DNA of 64,000 bases, taken from Planctomycetota bacterium. GTDB taxonomy: Bacteria; Planctomycetota; JAPUJT01. The position numbers and the translations under genes were made by a program. Positions 9,601 to 18,196 of this stretch are shown piece after piece; position 1 is the first letter of the stretch, and every line of letters begins with the position of its first letter. The stretch covers positions 1 to 64,000 of the forward strand of contig JAPUJT010000023.1 of assembly GCA_027296055.1 (NCBI GenBank), written 5' to 3'. The notes under the pieces are model-generated. The model ran no database searches, was not told the origin of the DNA, and worked only from the letters and a program-made list of their open reading frames with translations.

Positions 9601-11303
9601 TCGAGAAGGCTATCGAAAGTCGCCTTCTGCGCCTGCGCCCTATCGAGAGCCTTCTGGCACTCGGCGGCCGCCCAGCGACTTCTCGATCGGTCCCGGAACT
9701 TCTCCAGGGAACGGATCGCCTTCTCGTACGAGAAGTTCATCACCATTCCCTGAGCCATGCCGATGGCATCGGCGGTCCTCCTCCGCTCCTCTTTCGCTCG
9801 GCGAGCCTCCTCGTTCCTCGCCCGGACGATTCCCCCCTCTCGCTCCCGCGCTTCCCGCCGAGCGTCCTCCCGCCGCCGAGACTCCAGGGCGAGGGTCTCC
9901 TCCATACGATCCATCTCCTCCAGGGCTTCTTCGATCGCGGCCTCGGCCGAGGTTCCCTCGAGGTGCCTCGGGAAGGCTGAGAGGGCTATCCTGGCTTCCT
10001 CGAAGTCGCCCGCCGCCGCCAGAGATCGGGATCGCTCGATCCGGGTTCGCGCCTCATCCGACGCCTCCTTTTCCCTCCTGGAGAGGAACGCTTCGATCTC
10101 CTGTCTTGCGGTGTCGCCGTCCGCCGTCCCCTGGTACTTCAGCTCGAGGAATCGATACCGCTGGAGGATCTCGGCCGTCCGGGTGGGATTCTTTCGGGCA
10201 AACTTCTCCACCTGGGCGAATCGCCACTCGACGTTCAAGCGGGCCGAATCCTCGGCGCCCGGAATCTCCACCGTCTCGATCCGTGGACCCGGCGTCACGA
10301 CATCCGGGCCATCGGACTCCGGCGCCGGTCCCAGCAGCTTCCAGGCGACGAAGACGAGGAGGCCTCCCGCCAGAAGGGTCGCCGCGCCGAGCCCGATCGC
10401 CGCAGCGCGGGAGCGAGACTTTCGGGCCTGGCGCTCCACGGGGGTGGGTCTCGGCCGGCGCTTCCTCCCCGCGGTCGGGGCCCTGCTCGAGGGGACTTCC
10501 CCGAGGAGGAACAGGACTTCATCCACGGCGAGCGCGACCCCGGCCCCGTCGGCGATCCGGCGAATCTCCGCCACCATGCGGAGGCGATCCTCCGCCACGT
10601 CCTCCGATGAGATTCTCCCCCGGTAGCCTGCGAGCTTGCCTTCCCCGAATCCCATCCCGGACATCACATCATCGAGGGTCTCCGGCTCGATGACCTCCTT
10701 CTTGAACAGGGCGTCCGGCAGGGAAAGGGAGAACCTGGCGTCTCGCCAGAGGATATGAACGGCGGACAGAGCGGCCTGTGCCTTGAGGGGGGATCCCCCC
10801 GCAGCAACGATACGACCGAGGAGATCCAGATCGCATCCCGAGAGGGGTGTACCTTCTTCACCGCGGGCCACAGCGCGCAGGGTCTCGATGCAAGCGGGCA
10901 GCAGGCCCTTGTCCCGGGTGAGCAGGACCGAGAGAGGAGTAGAGCTCTGCGCCTCCTTCTTGAGGAGGTCGCCGAGATCGCCCGGCGGGAGAAACCCGGC
11001 CTTCATGGCCAGGGTGGCGACCTGCAGAGCCTCCGGGCCGTCCATGGCCTGGTCTGTTCCGCCGGGAGGCGGCCTTCCGGCCGCGGATGGGTCCGAGGGA
11101 GAGAGTCGATCCATATCCGCTCGGGCGACGAACCCTCGCTGCGTGAGGACATCGAGCATCGACATCGGGACGCCGAGATCCAGGACGCGGCGAAATACCT
11201 TCTCCGCCTCCTCGCGCTGGCTCGGATCGAGGAGCCCTGCCGCGGCGGCCCGCTCCAGAACGGCCAGCTCTCTTTCCACATCGACGTGCGCGGTTCTCTT
11301 CAA
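6621..11303 (-). CDS. Large M64-type (IgA-peptidase-like) metalloprotease with internal TM and Ig/cadherin-like C-terminal domains; true C-terminus uncertain
   Basis: Motif HELGHAYGGLDDEYVD; TM segment AAIGLGAATLLAGGLLVFVAWKLL; domains such as FRFEARRLPRGATFDPESGLFRWIPD. TTG start at 11303 with GGGGGGAG upstream. Confidence 0.75.
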   Translation of the reverse strand: MKRTAHVDVERELAVLERAAAAGLLDPSQREEAEKVFRRVLDLGVPMSMLDVLTQRGFVARADMDRLSPSDPSAAGRPPPGGTDQAMDGPEALQVATLAMKAGFLPPGDLGDLLKKEAQSSTPLSVLLTRDKGLLPACIETLRAVARGEEGTPLSGCDLDLLGRIVAAGGSPLKAQAALSAVHILWRDARFSLSLPDALFKKEVIEPETLDDVMSGMGFGEGKLAGYRGRISSEDVAEDRLRMVAEIRRIADGAGVALAVDEVLFLLGEVPSSRAPTAGRKRRPRPTPVERQARKSRSRAAAIGLGAATLLAGGLLVFVAWKLLGPAPESDGPDVVTPGPRIETVEIPGAEDSARLNVEWRFAQVEKFARKNPTRTAEILQRYRFLELKYQGTADGDTARQEIEAFLSRREKEASDEARTRIERSRSLAAAGDFEEARIALSAFPRHLEGTSAEAAIEEALEEMDRMEETLALESRRREDARREAREREGGIVRARNEEARRAKEERRRTADAIGMAQGMVMNFSYEKAIRSLEKFRDRSRSRWAAAECQKALDRAQAQKATFDSLLDLLGRGGEMPNVDFASGSKLRVTAADGTGVSAANEQMTLKKPWHRIVAADFASILEWAGAGWTDPYEIATFSYDHGAPEWGDEVLRGVAEGDAAGVSGWLARRRGVDVPEGGFVLYQGEWIPKIEAEHLALGEVLFQSRWWPRDELQAELKTARRDRNKKRIRKKAMEEAAAVAKVLLDKEGIAAIEKMVENGDISRRVDISIVSDGFTQEEAGTVKRLADLVIKGIQNADPFRNYEKYINFNLVRLVEEESGINELPDKPRTTKVGATLQNNILTCDVAAAWKYGRKAPDCDLVIVVANVAGGRATGGGGVITLNNSGSVGDVVIHELGHAYGGLDDEYVDAGIAPGRNYGPNAEAGHINTTRESNPKKVKWHYWNFPPAEGSPVGCFEGAYYHDKDYYRPSRECRMRSSGTPKYCAVCQEQMERRFYDQLEPLEGAWPAKREVIIWADQKLRLEIEGITITKHEDEKPYGKFTNNWYVDGVRTNKDVSDKKFSRNYLDIEPDSLAPGRHEVIVNVDFKNDRIRRDHGNLSSTRVWSIVVSPYPEPEIAAPAKVRGKYRRAIAFQVKKRNVPAEGPFRFEARRLPRGATFDPESGLFRWIPDRYQKGLFRIEFVIDDGALSVSRFTDLQVRGGARNSGPVLKYLLPPVGVEGEELTFQVEAIDIDGDHLTYWSPNLPDGATLDPETGVFLWRPGLLQADTYKGIQLFVGDAERVDQQEVTIQIKDRPIGTDVESYTNFEIILALRSPNSGIRSVALDEAKKRLGQTFLLHEYARWMRFKNRDQSLEALKALKELLVYQTGGWRREQLVRFLLAVEPYCRQYVESPEVLEFLNEAARAGAELDGLDKWTRGKIRTVLMELEEIRKYNEERLRETEEDASPRTREPRTGRGRMGIVPSSRRETWTREGGRHGEGLCDVLDGVRQGGERQEPASRESQDPERRSHDRRPGHHRCRGRGLCRGNPQHDRRTATRDRRGDQDHDQPGPRMNRRMDPG
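6644..6874 (-). CDS. Stand-alone Lrp/AsnC-type ligand-binding (RAM) domain protein, 76 aa
   Basis: MAKAYVMFWTESGKEENVKNQLRESPKILSADLTTGDQDIIAVVEGDSVEEILNMIVGQLRGIGGVTKTTTNLVLE; strong RBS (aaggagggaggc) before ATG. Confidence 0.8.
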   Translation of the reverse strand: MAKAYVMFWTESGKEENVKNQLRESPKILSADLTTGDQDIIAVVEGDSVEEILNMIVGQLRGIGGVTKTTTNLVLE

Positions 11304-11360
11304 CGGTACTCCCCCCGGTAAGGATGGGCCCACGGAGCCTTTCGACTCCGGGCCCAGGCT

Positions 11361-11366
11361 ATTATA
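11361..11366 (-). promoter_or_regulatory. Candidate -10 box (TATAAT) for the M64 gene, followed by a 5' hairpin (GGGCCC...GGGCCC, 11326-11355)
   Basis: ATTATA on + strand = TATAAT on - strand about 58 bp upstream of the TTG start; inverted repeat gggcccacggagcctttcgactccgggccc. Confidence 0.45.
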
Positions 11367-11455
11367 GTCGCGAGCCGACGGCGTCCAAAACCCTAGTTCG
11401 GAGGTTGACGTCGGCCCGCCCCGGGTGATACTTTCGGTGCAGGTGGGGACATCAC

Positions 11456-12643
11456 ATGGAGATGAGGGTTCGGCTGGCCGTCTTGATCACGCGATTGGTA
11501 CGCGGTGGCGCGCAGAAAATAGCCCTCGAGACGTTTCGCCGGATGGATCCCGCCAGATTCGACCGTTTCTTCATCACCGGACCCGATCGCGGCGATGAGG
11601 GGGACGCCTTCGACGAGGCCGTCGCTTCCGGCATCCATCCGATCATCGTACCGGGTCTCCAGCGGGCCATTTCACCGGCGGCCGATGCGTCTGCAGTCCT
11701 TCGCATCGCGTCTCTTCTGCGGCGACTCCGGATCCAGATCCTGCACACTCACACGTCGAAGGCCGGCCTCCTCGGCGCACTGGCGGGCCGATGGGTCGGC
11801 ACGCCGGTTATCGTCTACTCACCGCATGGTCACATCTTCGGGAAGGGCGCCCGCATCCCCGGGGTGAGCGGATCGATCCGAACACGGATCCTCTATCGGC
11901 TCCGAAGACTGGCCGAGCGATGGAGCGATCGTGTGATCGCCCTGAACGATGCGGATCTGCAGGAACAGGTCGCTCTCGGTCTGGCCCCCGTCGAGAAATA
12001 CGTCGTGATCCAGAACGGGATCGATCTGAGTGCATACCGCAACCTATCCGACACCCGGGAAGCGGCACGGCGGTCACTCGGTCTGGCCAACGGGACGCCG
12101 GCGGTGGCCGTCGTGGGACGCTTGACCCCTGAGAAAGGCCACGACGTCCTGATCGAGGCGTTCTCCCGCCTGGCGCCCGACCTCGAGCCTGTGCTCCTGA
12201 TCATCGGCGGAGGGCCTCAGGAGTCGGAACTCCGGGAGTCTAGCCGGCGCCTCGGCGTCGAGTCCCGGGTCCGATTCCTCGGTGTACGCCGAGATGTGCC
12301 CGATCTACTCGCCGCCTCCGATCTGGTCGTCCTGCCGTCCTATTACGAGAGCGGGGGCCTGGCCCTGATGGAAGCCATGGCGGCTCGCCGTCCCGTGATC
12401 GCATCGAGGACTGGCGGTGTCCCGGATCTCGTCCAGGATGGCGAGAATGGGCTCCTGGTTCCCCCTGGGCAGGCGGACCCGCTCGCCCGGGCGATGGAAC
12501 GGGTGCTCCGTGATCCGGCCCTGGCCGAGCGGCTGGCGGCGGGCGGCCATCGCAAGGTCACGGATCACCACGACATCGATAGGAGCGCGCGGATCCTGCA
12601 GGGCCTCTACGCGCAGCTCATCCAGGAGAAGGGTCTACGTTGA
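11456..12643 (+). CDS. Glycosyltransferase family 4 (GT1/GT4 type)
   Basis: VRGGAQKIALETFRRMDPARFD...VVGRLTPEKGHDVLIEAF...YYESGGLALMEAMAARRPVIASRTGGVPDLV. Confidence 0.9.
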   Translation: MEMRVRLAVLITRLVRGGAQKIALETFRRMDPARFDRFFITGPDRGDEGDAFDEAVASGIHPIIVPGLQRAISPAADASAVLRIASLLRRLRIQILHTHTSKAGLLGALAGRWVGTPVIVYSPHGHIFGKGARIPGVSGSIRTRILYRLRRLAERWSDRVIALNDADLQEQVALGLAPVEKYVVIQNGIDLSAYRNLSDTREAARRSLGLANGTPAVAVVGRLTPEKGHDVLIEAFSRLAPDLEPVLLIIGGGPQESELRESSRRLGVESRVRFLGVRRDVPDLLAASDLVVLPSYYESGGLALMEAMAARRPVIASRTGGVPDLVQDGENGLLVPPGQADPLARAMERVLRDPALAERLAAGGHRKVTDHHDIDRSARILQGLYAQLIQEKGLR

Positions 12644-13446
12644 AGATCGCCTGTCTTCTCCCCTCGGATCACTTTCACGCCCCGGTCGTCCTCTCCGCCC
12701 TGGCTCGCCGAGCGGACGCGGAGCTCTTCGCCCTGGTTACCCCGAAACTGCCGGGCGGCGGCATGGTCCTGACCCGGCTCATCCGACTTCTTCGCCAGTC
12801 GGGGGCGGACTATCTCTCCGCCATGGCCGGGATGAAAGCCACCTTCCTGATCCACTCCTGGCTCGAAAGACGGTCAGGGCAGGACGGACGCGAGAGGGAA
12901 TTCCGGAGTGTCTTCGACGCTACGAAGGAACTGAAGATCCGGAGCTCGACCGTTCAGGACATAAACGGTCGCGAGTCGGAAGAGATGCTTCGCCAGTTCG
13001 CCCCGGACCTGATCCTGAGCGTTTTCTTCAACCAGATCATCGCCCCCCGCATCATCGAGCTGGCTCCCGTGGCCGCGAACGTCCACCCCTCGCTCCTGCC
13101 GGCCTACCGCGGGGTATCCCCGGCTTTCTGGATCCTCAAGAATGGGGAGCCCGCGGGGGGGGCCACGATCCATCGACTGACCGAACGCCTCGACGCCGGC
13201 GAACTCCTGCTACGGCAGGCGCTACCCGTGAGATCCCGAGACTCGGTCTTCCGGCTCTACAGGCGCAGCGCCATCGCCGCGGGCGATCTTCTGCTCGGCC
13301 ACCTGGACGCCCTCGTCCGGGATGATCTGCCGCCCCTGCCATTCGATGGGGAGACGTCGTCTCGGTTCGGCAAGATCACCCCGGATGCGATGCGGGCGTT
13401 TCGCCGCACGAGGCGTCGTTTTTGCCATTTCTTCAAGCCGCTGTAA
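12640..13446 (+). CDS. Methionyl-tRNA-formyltransferase-like / sugar N-formyltransferase
   Basis: TTG start overlapping the upstream stop (TTGA). NVHPSLLPAYRGVSPAFWILKNGEPAGGATIHRLTERLDAGELLLRQ (N-H-D catalytic pattern). Confidence 0.8.
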   Translation: MKIACLLPSDHFHAPVVLSALARRADAELFALVTPKLPGGGMVLTRLIRLLRQSGADYLSAMAGMKATFLIHSWLERRSGQDGREREFRSVFDATKELKIRSSTVQDINGRESEEMLRQFAPDLILSVFFNQIIAPRIIELAPVAANVHPSLLPAYRGVSPAFWILKNGEPAGGATIHRLTERLDAGELLLRQALPVRSRDSVFRLYRRSAIAAGDLLLGHLDALVRDDLPPLPFDGETSSRFGKITPDAMRAFRRTRRRFCHFFKPL

Positions 13447-13454
13447 CGGATTAA

Positions 13455-14192
13455 TTACTCGAATTGCGCGAAGCGGACGAGACGGTTCTTGTGAAGGAGG
13501 TACTTCGCGAGGGTCTTCAGGATTCCGAGACCGTAGCCGACACTGGGCCAGAAGCGGATCGTGGAGGCCTGGTCGAAATATCGGGTCTGGATCGGGACCT
13601 CCTCGATTCGAAATCCCTTGATCAACGCCTGGACGATGATTTCCGTGTCGAAGTAGAAGCCGTCCGAGTTCCGGTCCAGGCGGATCGAGCGCAGGAGCTT
13701 CGCGCTATACGACCGGAAGCCGGAATGGTACTCGGTCAGATAAGTGGAGAGGACGACGTTCTCGAGGGCGGTGAGCAGGATGTTCGCGTTGTGCTTCCAG
13801 AGAGGCATCCCCCCCTCCAGGGCCCCTCCCTTCATCATACGGGAGCCGAAGACCGCGTCCGCCCTGCCCTGCCGGATCGGCTCGAGCAGCTCCGGGATGA
13901 GCTTCGGGTCGTACTGGTAATCCGGGTGGAGCATGACCACGATGTCGGCCCCCCGCCGGAGGGCCTCGGCGTAGCAGGTCTTCTGGTTCCCTCCATATCC
14001 ACGGTTTTTGGCGTGGCGAATCGAGGGGATGCCAAGGCGGGCCGCCACCTCCATCGTGTCATCGCGGCTTGCGTCGTCCACCAGGATCACCTCATCGGCG
14101 ATTCCCCTGGGGATATCCGCGACGGTTCTCTCCAGTGTCCTGGCCGCGTTGTAGGCGGGGAGGACGATGATCACCTTGGGCTTGCCGACCAC
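13455..14192 (-). CDS. Glycosyltransferase family 2 (dolichyl-phosphate mannose synthase-like)
   Basis: VIIVLPAYNAARTLERTVADIPRGIADEVILVDDASRDDTMEVAARLG...HPDYQYDPKLIPELLEPI. Confidence 0.9.
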   Translation of the reverse strand: MVGKPKVIIVLPAYNAARTLERTVADIPRGIADEVILVDDASRDDTMEVAARLGIPSIRHAKNRGYGGNQKTCYAEALRRGADIVVMLHPDYQYDPKLIPELLEPIRQGRADAVFGSRMMKGGALEGGMPLWKHNANILLTALENVVLSTYLTEYHSGFRSYSAKLLRSIRLDRNSDGFYFDTEIIVQALIKGFRIEEVPIQTRYFDQASTIRFWPSVGYGLGILKTLAKYLLHKNRLVRFAQFE

Positions 14193-14259
14193 CTATCGCC
14201 CTCCGGTTGAACTGGGGAGCATTCTAGTTACAGCCCGGCAAATGGATCAAACCTTAAAA

Positions 14260-14288
14260 GAAGGGAGCCCCGGGGAGAACCCCGGGGC
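14260..14288 (-). terminator. Candidate Rho-independent terminator (9-bp perfect stem, AGAA-type loop, pyrimidine-rich tail)
   Basis: GCCCCGGGG-agaa-CCCCGGGGC at 14267-14288; the - strand continues TCCCTTCTTTTAAGG. Confidence 0.55.
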
Positions 14289-14908
14289 CGTATCGGAAGG
14301 GTGTACCAGGAGACCTTTCTCGGCCCTTACCCGGAAGCATGTACTCGAGGCAGATGCGCCAGGGTGAGGGTCGGGGAAGGGTATTCGTCTCGGGACGAAT
14401 TTCGAAAGACTTCCGGAGGTTTGCTCCGTGGCCTCTCATCGAGGCGAATGCCCTTCCCCCGGTCAGGTTTGGCCCCAGAAGGAACCGGGGCTTTTGGTGG
14501 CTTCTTGATGTCCTCCTCGAGATTGCCTGGCGTCCGACTCATTGCCAGGGCAAGTCCCGTACCAAGACGGCCCCCTCTCCCAATGGGACTACGGGAAAAC
14601 GGCCATAAGTTATTGAAAAACAAGGTGTTACCCATCTCTGTCGAGGAAGGTAGGAAAGAAACGCCGATCCGTCGGAGCGATCCGGGACTCCTGATCATTC
14701 TCGGATGTGGGACATTTTTCCCGATCTGGGACGACCCCTCGAGGGGGCTCGAGGGGAGCCGGCCGATCCAACTTGCTGTCCCGAGCCGAGTCGTGTAAGA
14801 TCAAGTGGTTCACTCAAGCCTAGTCCTAGGAGTGCCTTGGTGCCTCGCAGGATGCCGACCTCTGGAGGGGGGGTGGCTGACGCTTCCCTCGCCAGAGGGG
14901 ATGGGTCT

Positions 14909-16159
14909 ATGACCCCGGTCGTCCTGATCGGGGCCCTTCTTCTTGGTGGCCTGGTATTCGAGTCCTGGTCCCGCCGCGCCGATCTCAGGGAGCAATCGGA
15001 GGCCTTTGCTCGGGCTCTCGAAGTCCAGCAGGAGTCTCTTCGCGCCGACCTGGGTCGGCGGCTTGCAGAGTCGATCGACCGGGTCGACGCAACGGGCTCA
15101 CGCCTCGACCGTGAACTGGCCAAACAGGGCACGGAACACGACTCCTTCCGAGATTCCACCCTCCGCAAGATGGTCCTCCTGAACGAAGGTGAGGAGGCCC
15201 TCCGGGCGCGACTCGCGCGGCTCGACCGCAGATCGGATCGGAGCGTTCAGGAGATCGAGTCGATGAGGGGCGCCCTCCTGCTTCTGGAGGACGGCGTCCG
15301 CACCAATCGCCCCGAAGCAGCCCGCTTCAAGGAGATCCAGAGACAGAACGCCGAATCCATCTTCTTCATCTACTCCGAGATCAGCCTCGTGAACTCTACC
15401 GGCTCGATCGAATCGACCATCGGAAGCTACGGCACGGGTTTCCTGGTGAGCGATGAGGGCCACATCGCCACGAGCAAGCACGTGGCCCAGCCGTGGAAGT
15501 TCCGGGAGTTCGCCCGCCAGATCGCTAGAAGGGGGCTCGAGATCGATCCCGATTCCCACCTGATCGCCGCCTGGCCCGCCGGGTCACCCATCCTCGACCC
15601 CGACGGGGACTGCCTGAATCTGGACATCGGGTTCAACAATCTACGGCTCCAGAGCCTGGAGGTCTGGGCGACGGCATCGGACAGGTTCAAGTCCGAAGTG
15701 CTCGAGAACGATGCGGGCGAGGTGGTCGAGGTACGGTACCACGATGCCAACGACAACCACGACCTCGCCATCCTGAAGGCGGAGGGCGGGCCGTTTCGCC
15801 CCGTCCGAACCGTTTCGGGACGGCTCCCGGAGAAGCTCGACCCGGTGATGGTCCTGGGGTTTCCCCGTGGGCTGGACATCCTGGAGAAGGGAGTGGCGGA
15901 GAGCTCCCCGTCCCTCGGGACGGTGCGAAAGGTCGAGGACACGATCTATGTCACCGCCCCCATCATTCCGGGTAACAGTGGAGGCCCTGTCTTCGATCGA
16001 GAGGGAGCCGTCATCGGGATTGCCACCCGCGTCGTCCAGGGGACCGAGACGCTGGGGATCTGCCTGAAGGCGGATCACTTCCTCAAGCTCCTTCACTCGG
16101 GGCAACCAACCGCCCAGCGCTCGGGTAAAGGCCCGAATGTCACACTCACGACTCGATAA
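14909..16159 (+). CDS. Membrane-anchored trypsin-like serine protease (S1C/DegP-like, no PDZ evident)
   Basis: N-terminal TM VVLIGALLLGGLVFE; GTGFLVSDEGHIATSKHVAQ (His), NDNHDLAILK (Asp), APIIPGNSGGPVFD (Ser). Confidence 0.85.
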   Translation: MTPVVLIGALLLGGLVFESWSRRADLREQSEAFARALEVQQESLRADLGRRLAESIDRVDATGSRLDRELAKQGTEHDSFRDSTLRKMVLLNEGEEALRARLARLDRRSDRSVQEIESMRGALLLLEDGVRTNRPEAARFKEIQRQNAESIFFIYSEISLVNSTGSIESTIGSYGTGFLVSDEGHIATSKHVAQPWKFREFARQIARRGLEIDPDSHLIAAWPAGSPILDPDGDCLNLDIGFNNLRLQSLEVWATASDRFKSEVLENDAGEVVEVRYHDANDNHDLAILKAEGGPFRPVRTVSGRLPEKLDPVMVLGFPRGLDILEKGVAESSPSLGTVRKVEDTIYVTAPIIPGNSGGPVFDREGAVIGIATRVVQGTETLGICLKADHFLKLLHSGQPTAQRSGKGPNVTLTTR

Positions 16160-16165
16160 AGGTAA

Positions 16166-18196
16166 TCAGTCCGACGATCGGATGGCGGAGAGTACGCCGC
16201 GGATCCGCGAAGTCTCTTCGCGGGAGAGGACCCGTCCGCCGAATCGGACTCGATAGTAGGCATCGGTGATCCCCACCACGCCTTCGACACGGACTCGCCC
16301 GGCAAACTCCATCGGTGTCTCCCCTTTGTTCCGCTCGAATCCTCTTCGCGAGAGTGCACGCACCAGCTCCCGGTAGAAGGACACCCGGGGCGAAGTCGCC
16401 CGCCACCCGGGCTTGCCGCCGAGGGCGCGGCGCCGTATCAGGGGGGCGACCACCAGAGCCGCCGCCAGGATCCACCAGACGGGTGAGAGGTTCTTGATCG
16501 ATGAGAGAACCACCACGAACGAATCTTTCACTCGATCCAGCCTATCGGAAATCCACCGGAGTGCGCTCGCCTGATCCTCGAAGTTGTACGTGATCACACG
16601 GGTCACCCACTGATACCTCAAATAATCGACGAAGTTTCCCAGGGACTGGAAGGCAAAGGCGAGATTGGGGACTCCCCCGCTCGGGGAGGGATCCATCGGT
16701 ATCCAGCCTACTTTCGAGCCGAACTCGACCTCCGCCCATGAATGGGCGTGCCTCTGGCGTACCAGGTAGAAGTTCCCCAGAGGGTTCCAGTCCCCATCCC
16801 GGAAACCGTTGACCACTCGGCTGGGGATCTCAATGGCTCTCAGGAGGAGCACCATGGCGGAGGCGAAGTACTGGCAGTGCCCTTGCTTGTTGTAGAAGAG
16901 GAAGCTCTCCACCGGCTCCTTCGCATCGGGATGCTTGGCTGGCCGGTCCAGTGTGTATCCGAATCTCCCCTCCTCCTGAAGGTAGCGCTCGATCGCCCGG
17001 GCTTTCTCGTAAGGACTCTCGGCCTCTGCGTCCCTTACGATCTTCGCCGCCAGCTTGCGGTAGCGTGGGATGTCGATCGCCTTCGAGTCGAGAGAGAGCC
17101 AGCTGGTCTTATTGATCTCATCCTCCCTCACCCCCGCGGCGAGGTGAATGTCGGGGAGGCGAGAGGTCACCTCGTAGGCGATCGTGTGGCCGCGGGATTT
17201 CTTCGTCGTGATCGCCCGAGCCCCGTCCAGGCGCAGCTCCCGAGGAGGTGGCGTGAGGAAGCGGATCCGGCTCGGGTTCAGACAGGCGAAGATCACCTTC
17301 GGCTCGATCGGGTTGAGGGCAATCGTCTGGGTCACCCGGGTCCCCCCCTGGCGCCCAGGAGAATCGGCCTGGTAGTCCAGCAAGAACTCCCGGGTGCCTC
17401 GTCGTTGAGCGATCCATGGCATGGCGGATCGCAAGGGCTTCCACTGACTCCCGTCGTAGCTGTCGAAGACCTTTCCCCTCCAGAGCTTCGCCACCGTGAG
17501 CGGCTCGGTGACGACCTGCATCACGACCTCGGGGTTGTCGAGGATCTGACCGATGTCGTCCAGGCGCACGCTGTCCCCGAAACCGATCATCGAGGTGGCC
17601 CGCCCACGGGTCGTACCGAACGCCCCGGCGCCAACCCGAGGGACGGCGAGGAAGATCGCCCCCCCGGCCGCCAGGACCATCAAGGCGGGCGCCGCGAGAC
17701 GGAGGATCACACCGAGGGGCACGACGCGACCCGGAGGTTGAAACCCCTGATCCTGGATCTGGTAGAGGGAGAGCACCAGCACGGCGAAGACGAGGTAGGC
17801 TACGAAAGGGAGGATGAAGGAGCCGCTCACCATGATCGCGGCGGCCACGACGATTTCCATGAAGCCGAGCAGGACGATCCGCCAGACGCCGCCCAGCCTC
17901 CAACCCTGGTAGATCCGGATGGCCTGCATCCCGACCACGACGTGGCCGAGGGTGAGCAGTGAGTCCCAGGAGTTGAGTATCGTGTAGTCGATCAGGGCGA
18001 ACACCAATATGCCCGACGCCGCCAGGTTCAAGCCAGATCGGGAGAGGAGCGGTCGCCAGCCACGCATCGCTTGATGGAGGCAGACGATTCCCAGGACCAG
18101 GACGGGGAAGGGGCTCGCCTCCGCGAAGGAGAGGGTCCCCGCGCCCGAAAGGACGAGGAGGATCAGGCAGCCTTCAAGGGCGCGCCGGTCCGACAC
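16166..18196 (-). CDS. TgpA-like membrane protein with transglutaminase-like domain
   Basis: N-terminal multi-TM; GHCQYFASAMVLLLRAIEIPSRVVNGFRDGDWN...RHAHSWAEVEF (Cys-His-Asp pattern). GTG at 18196 with AGGAGG. Confidence 0.85.
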   Translation of the reverse strand: MSDRRALEGCLILLVLSGAGTLSFAEASPFPVLVLGIVCLHQAMRGWRPLLSRSGLNLAASGILVFALIDYTILNSWDSLLTLGHVVVGMQAIRIYQGWRLGGVWRIVLLGFMEIVVAAAIMVSGSFILPFVAYLVFAVLVLSLYQIQDQGFQPPGRVVPLGVILRLAAPALMVLAAGGAIFLAVPRVGAGAFGTTRGRATSMIGFGDSVRLDDIGQILDNPEVVMQVVTEPLTVAKLWRGKVFDSYDGSQWKPLRSAMPWIAQRRGTREFLLDYQADSPGRQGGTRVTQTIALNPIEPKVIFACLNPSRIRFLTPPPRELRLDGARAITTKKSRGHTIAYEVTSRLPDIHLAAGVREDEINKTSWLSLDSKAIDIPRYRKLAAKIVRDAEAESPYEKARAIERYLQEEGRFGYTLDRPAKHPDAKEPVESFLFYNKQGHCQYFASAMVLLLRAIEIPSRVVNGFRDGDWNPLGNFYLVRQRHAHSWAEVEFGSKVGWIPMDPSPSGGVPNLAFAFQSLGNFVDYLRYQWVTRVITYNFEDQASALRWISDRLDRVKDSFVVVLSSIKNLSPVWWILAAALVVAPLIRRRALGGKPGWRATSPRVSFYRELVRALSRRGFERNKGETPMEFAGRVRVEGVVGITDAYYRVRFGGRVLSREETSRIRGVLSAIRSSD

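Noticed and set aside
10787-10800. GGGGGGATCCCCCC palindrome in the M64 gene
   Set aside because: Coding position with an ordinary in-frame reading; likely chance at this GC content.
12417-13325. 302-aa + ORF in another frame across the GT4/formyltransferase junction
   Set aside because: Out-of-frame R/P/S-rich translation overlapping two well-supported genes.
16742-17962. 406-aa + ORF over the transglutaminase gene
   Set aside because: Antisense shadow; low-complexity composition.
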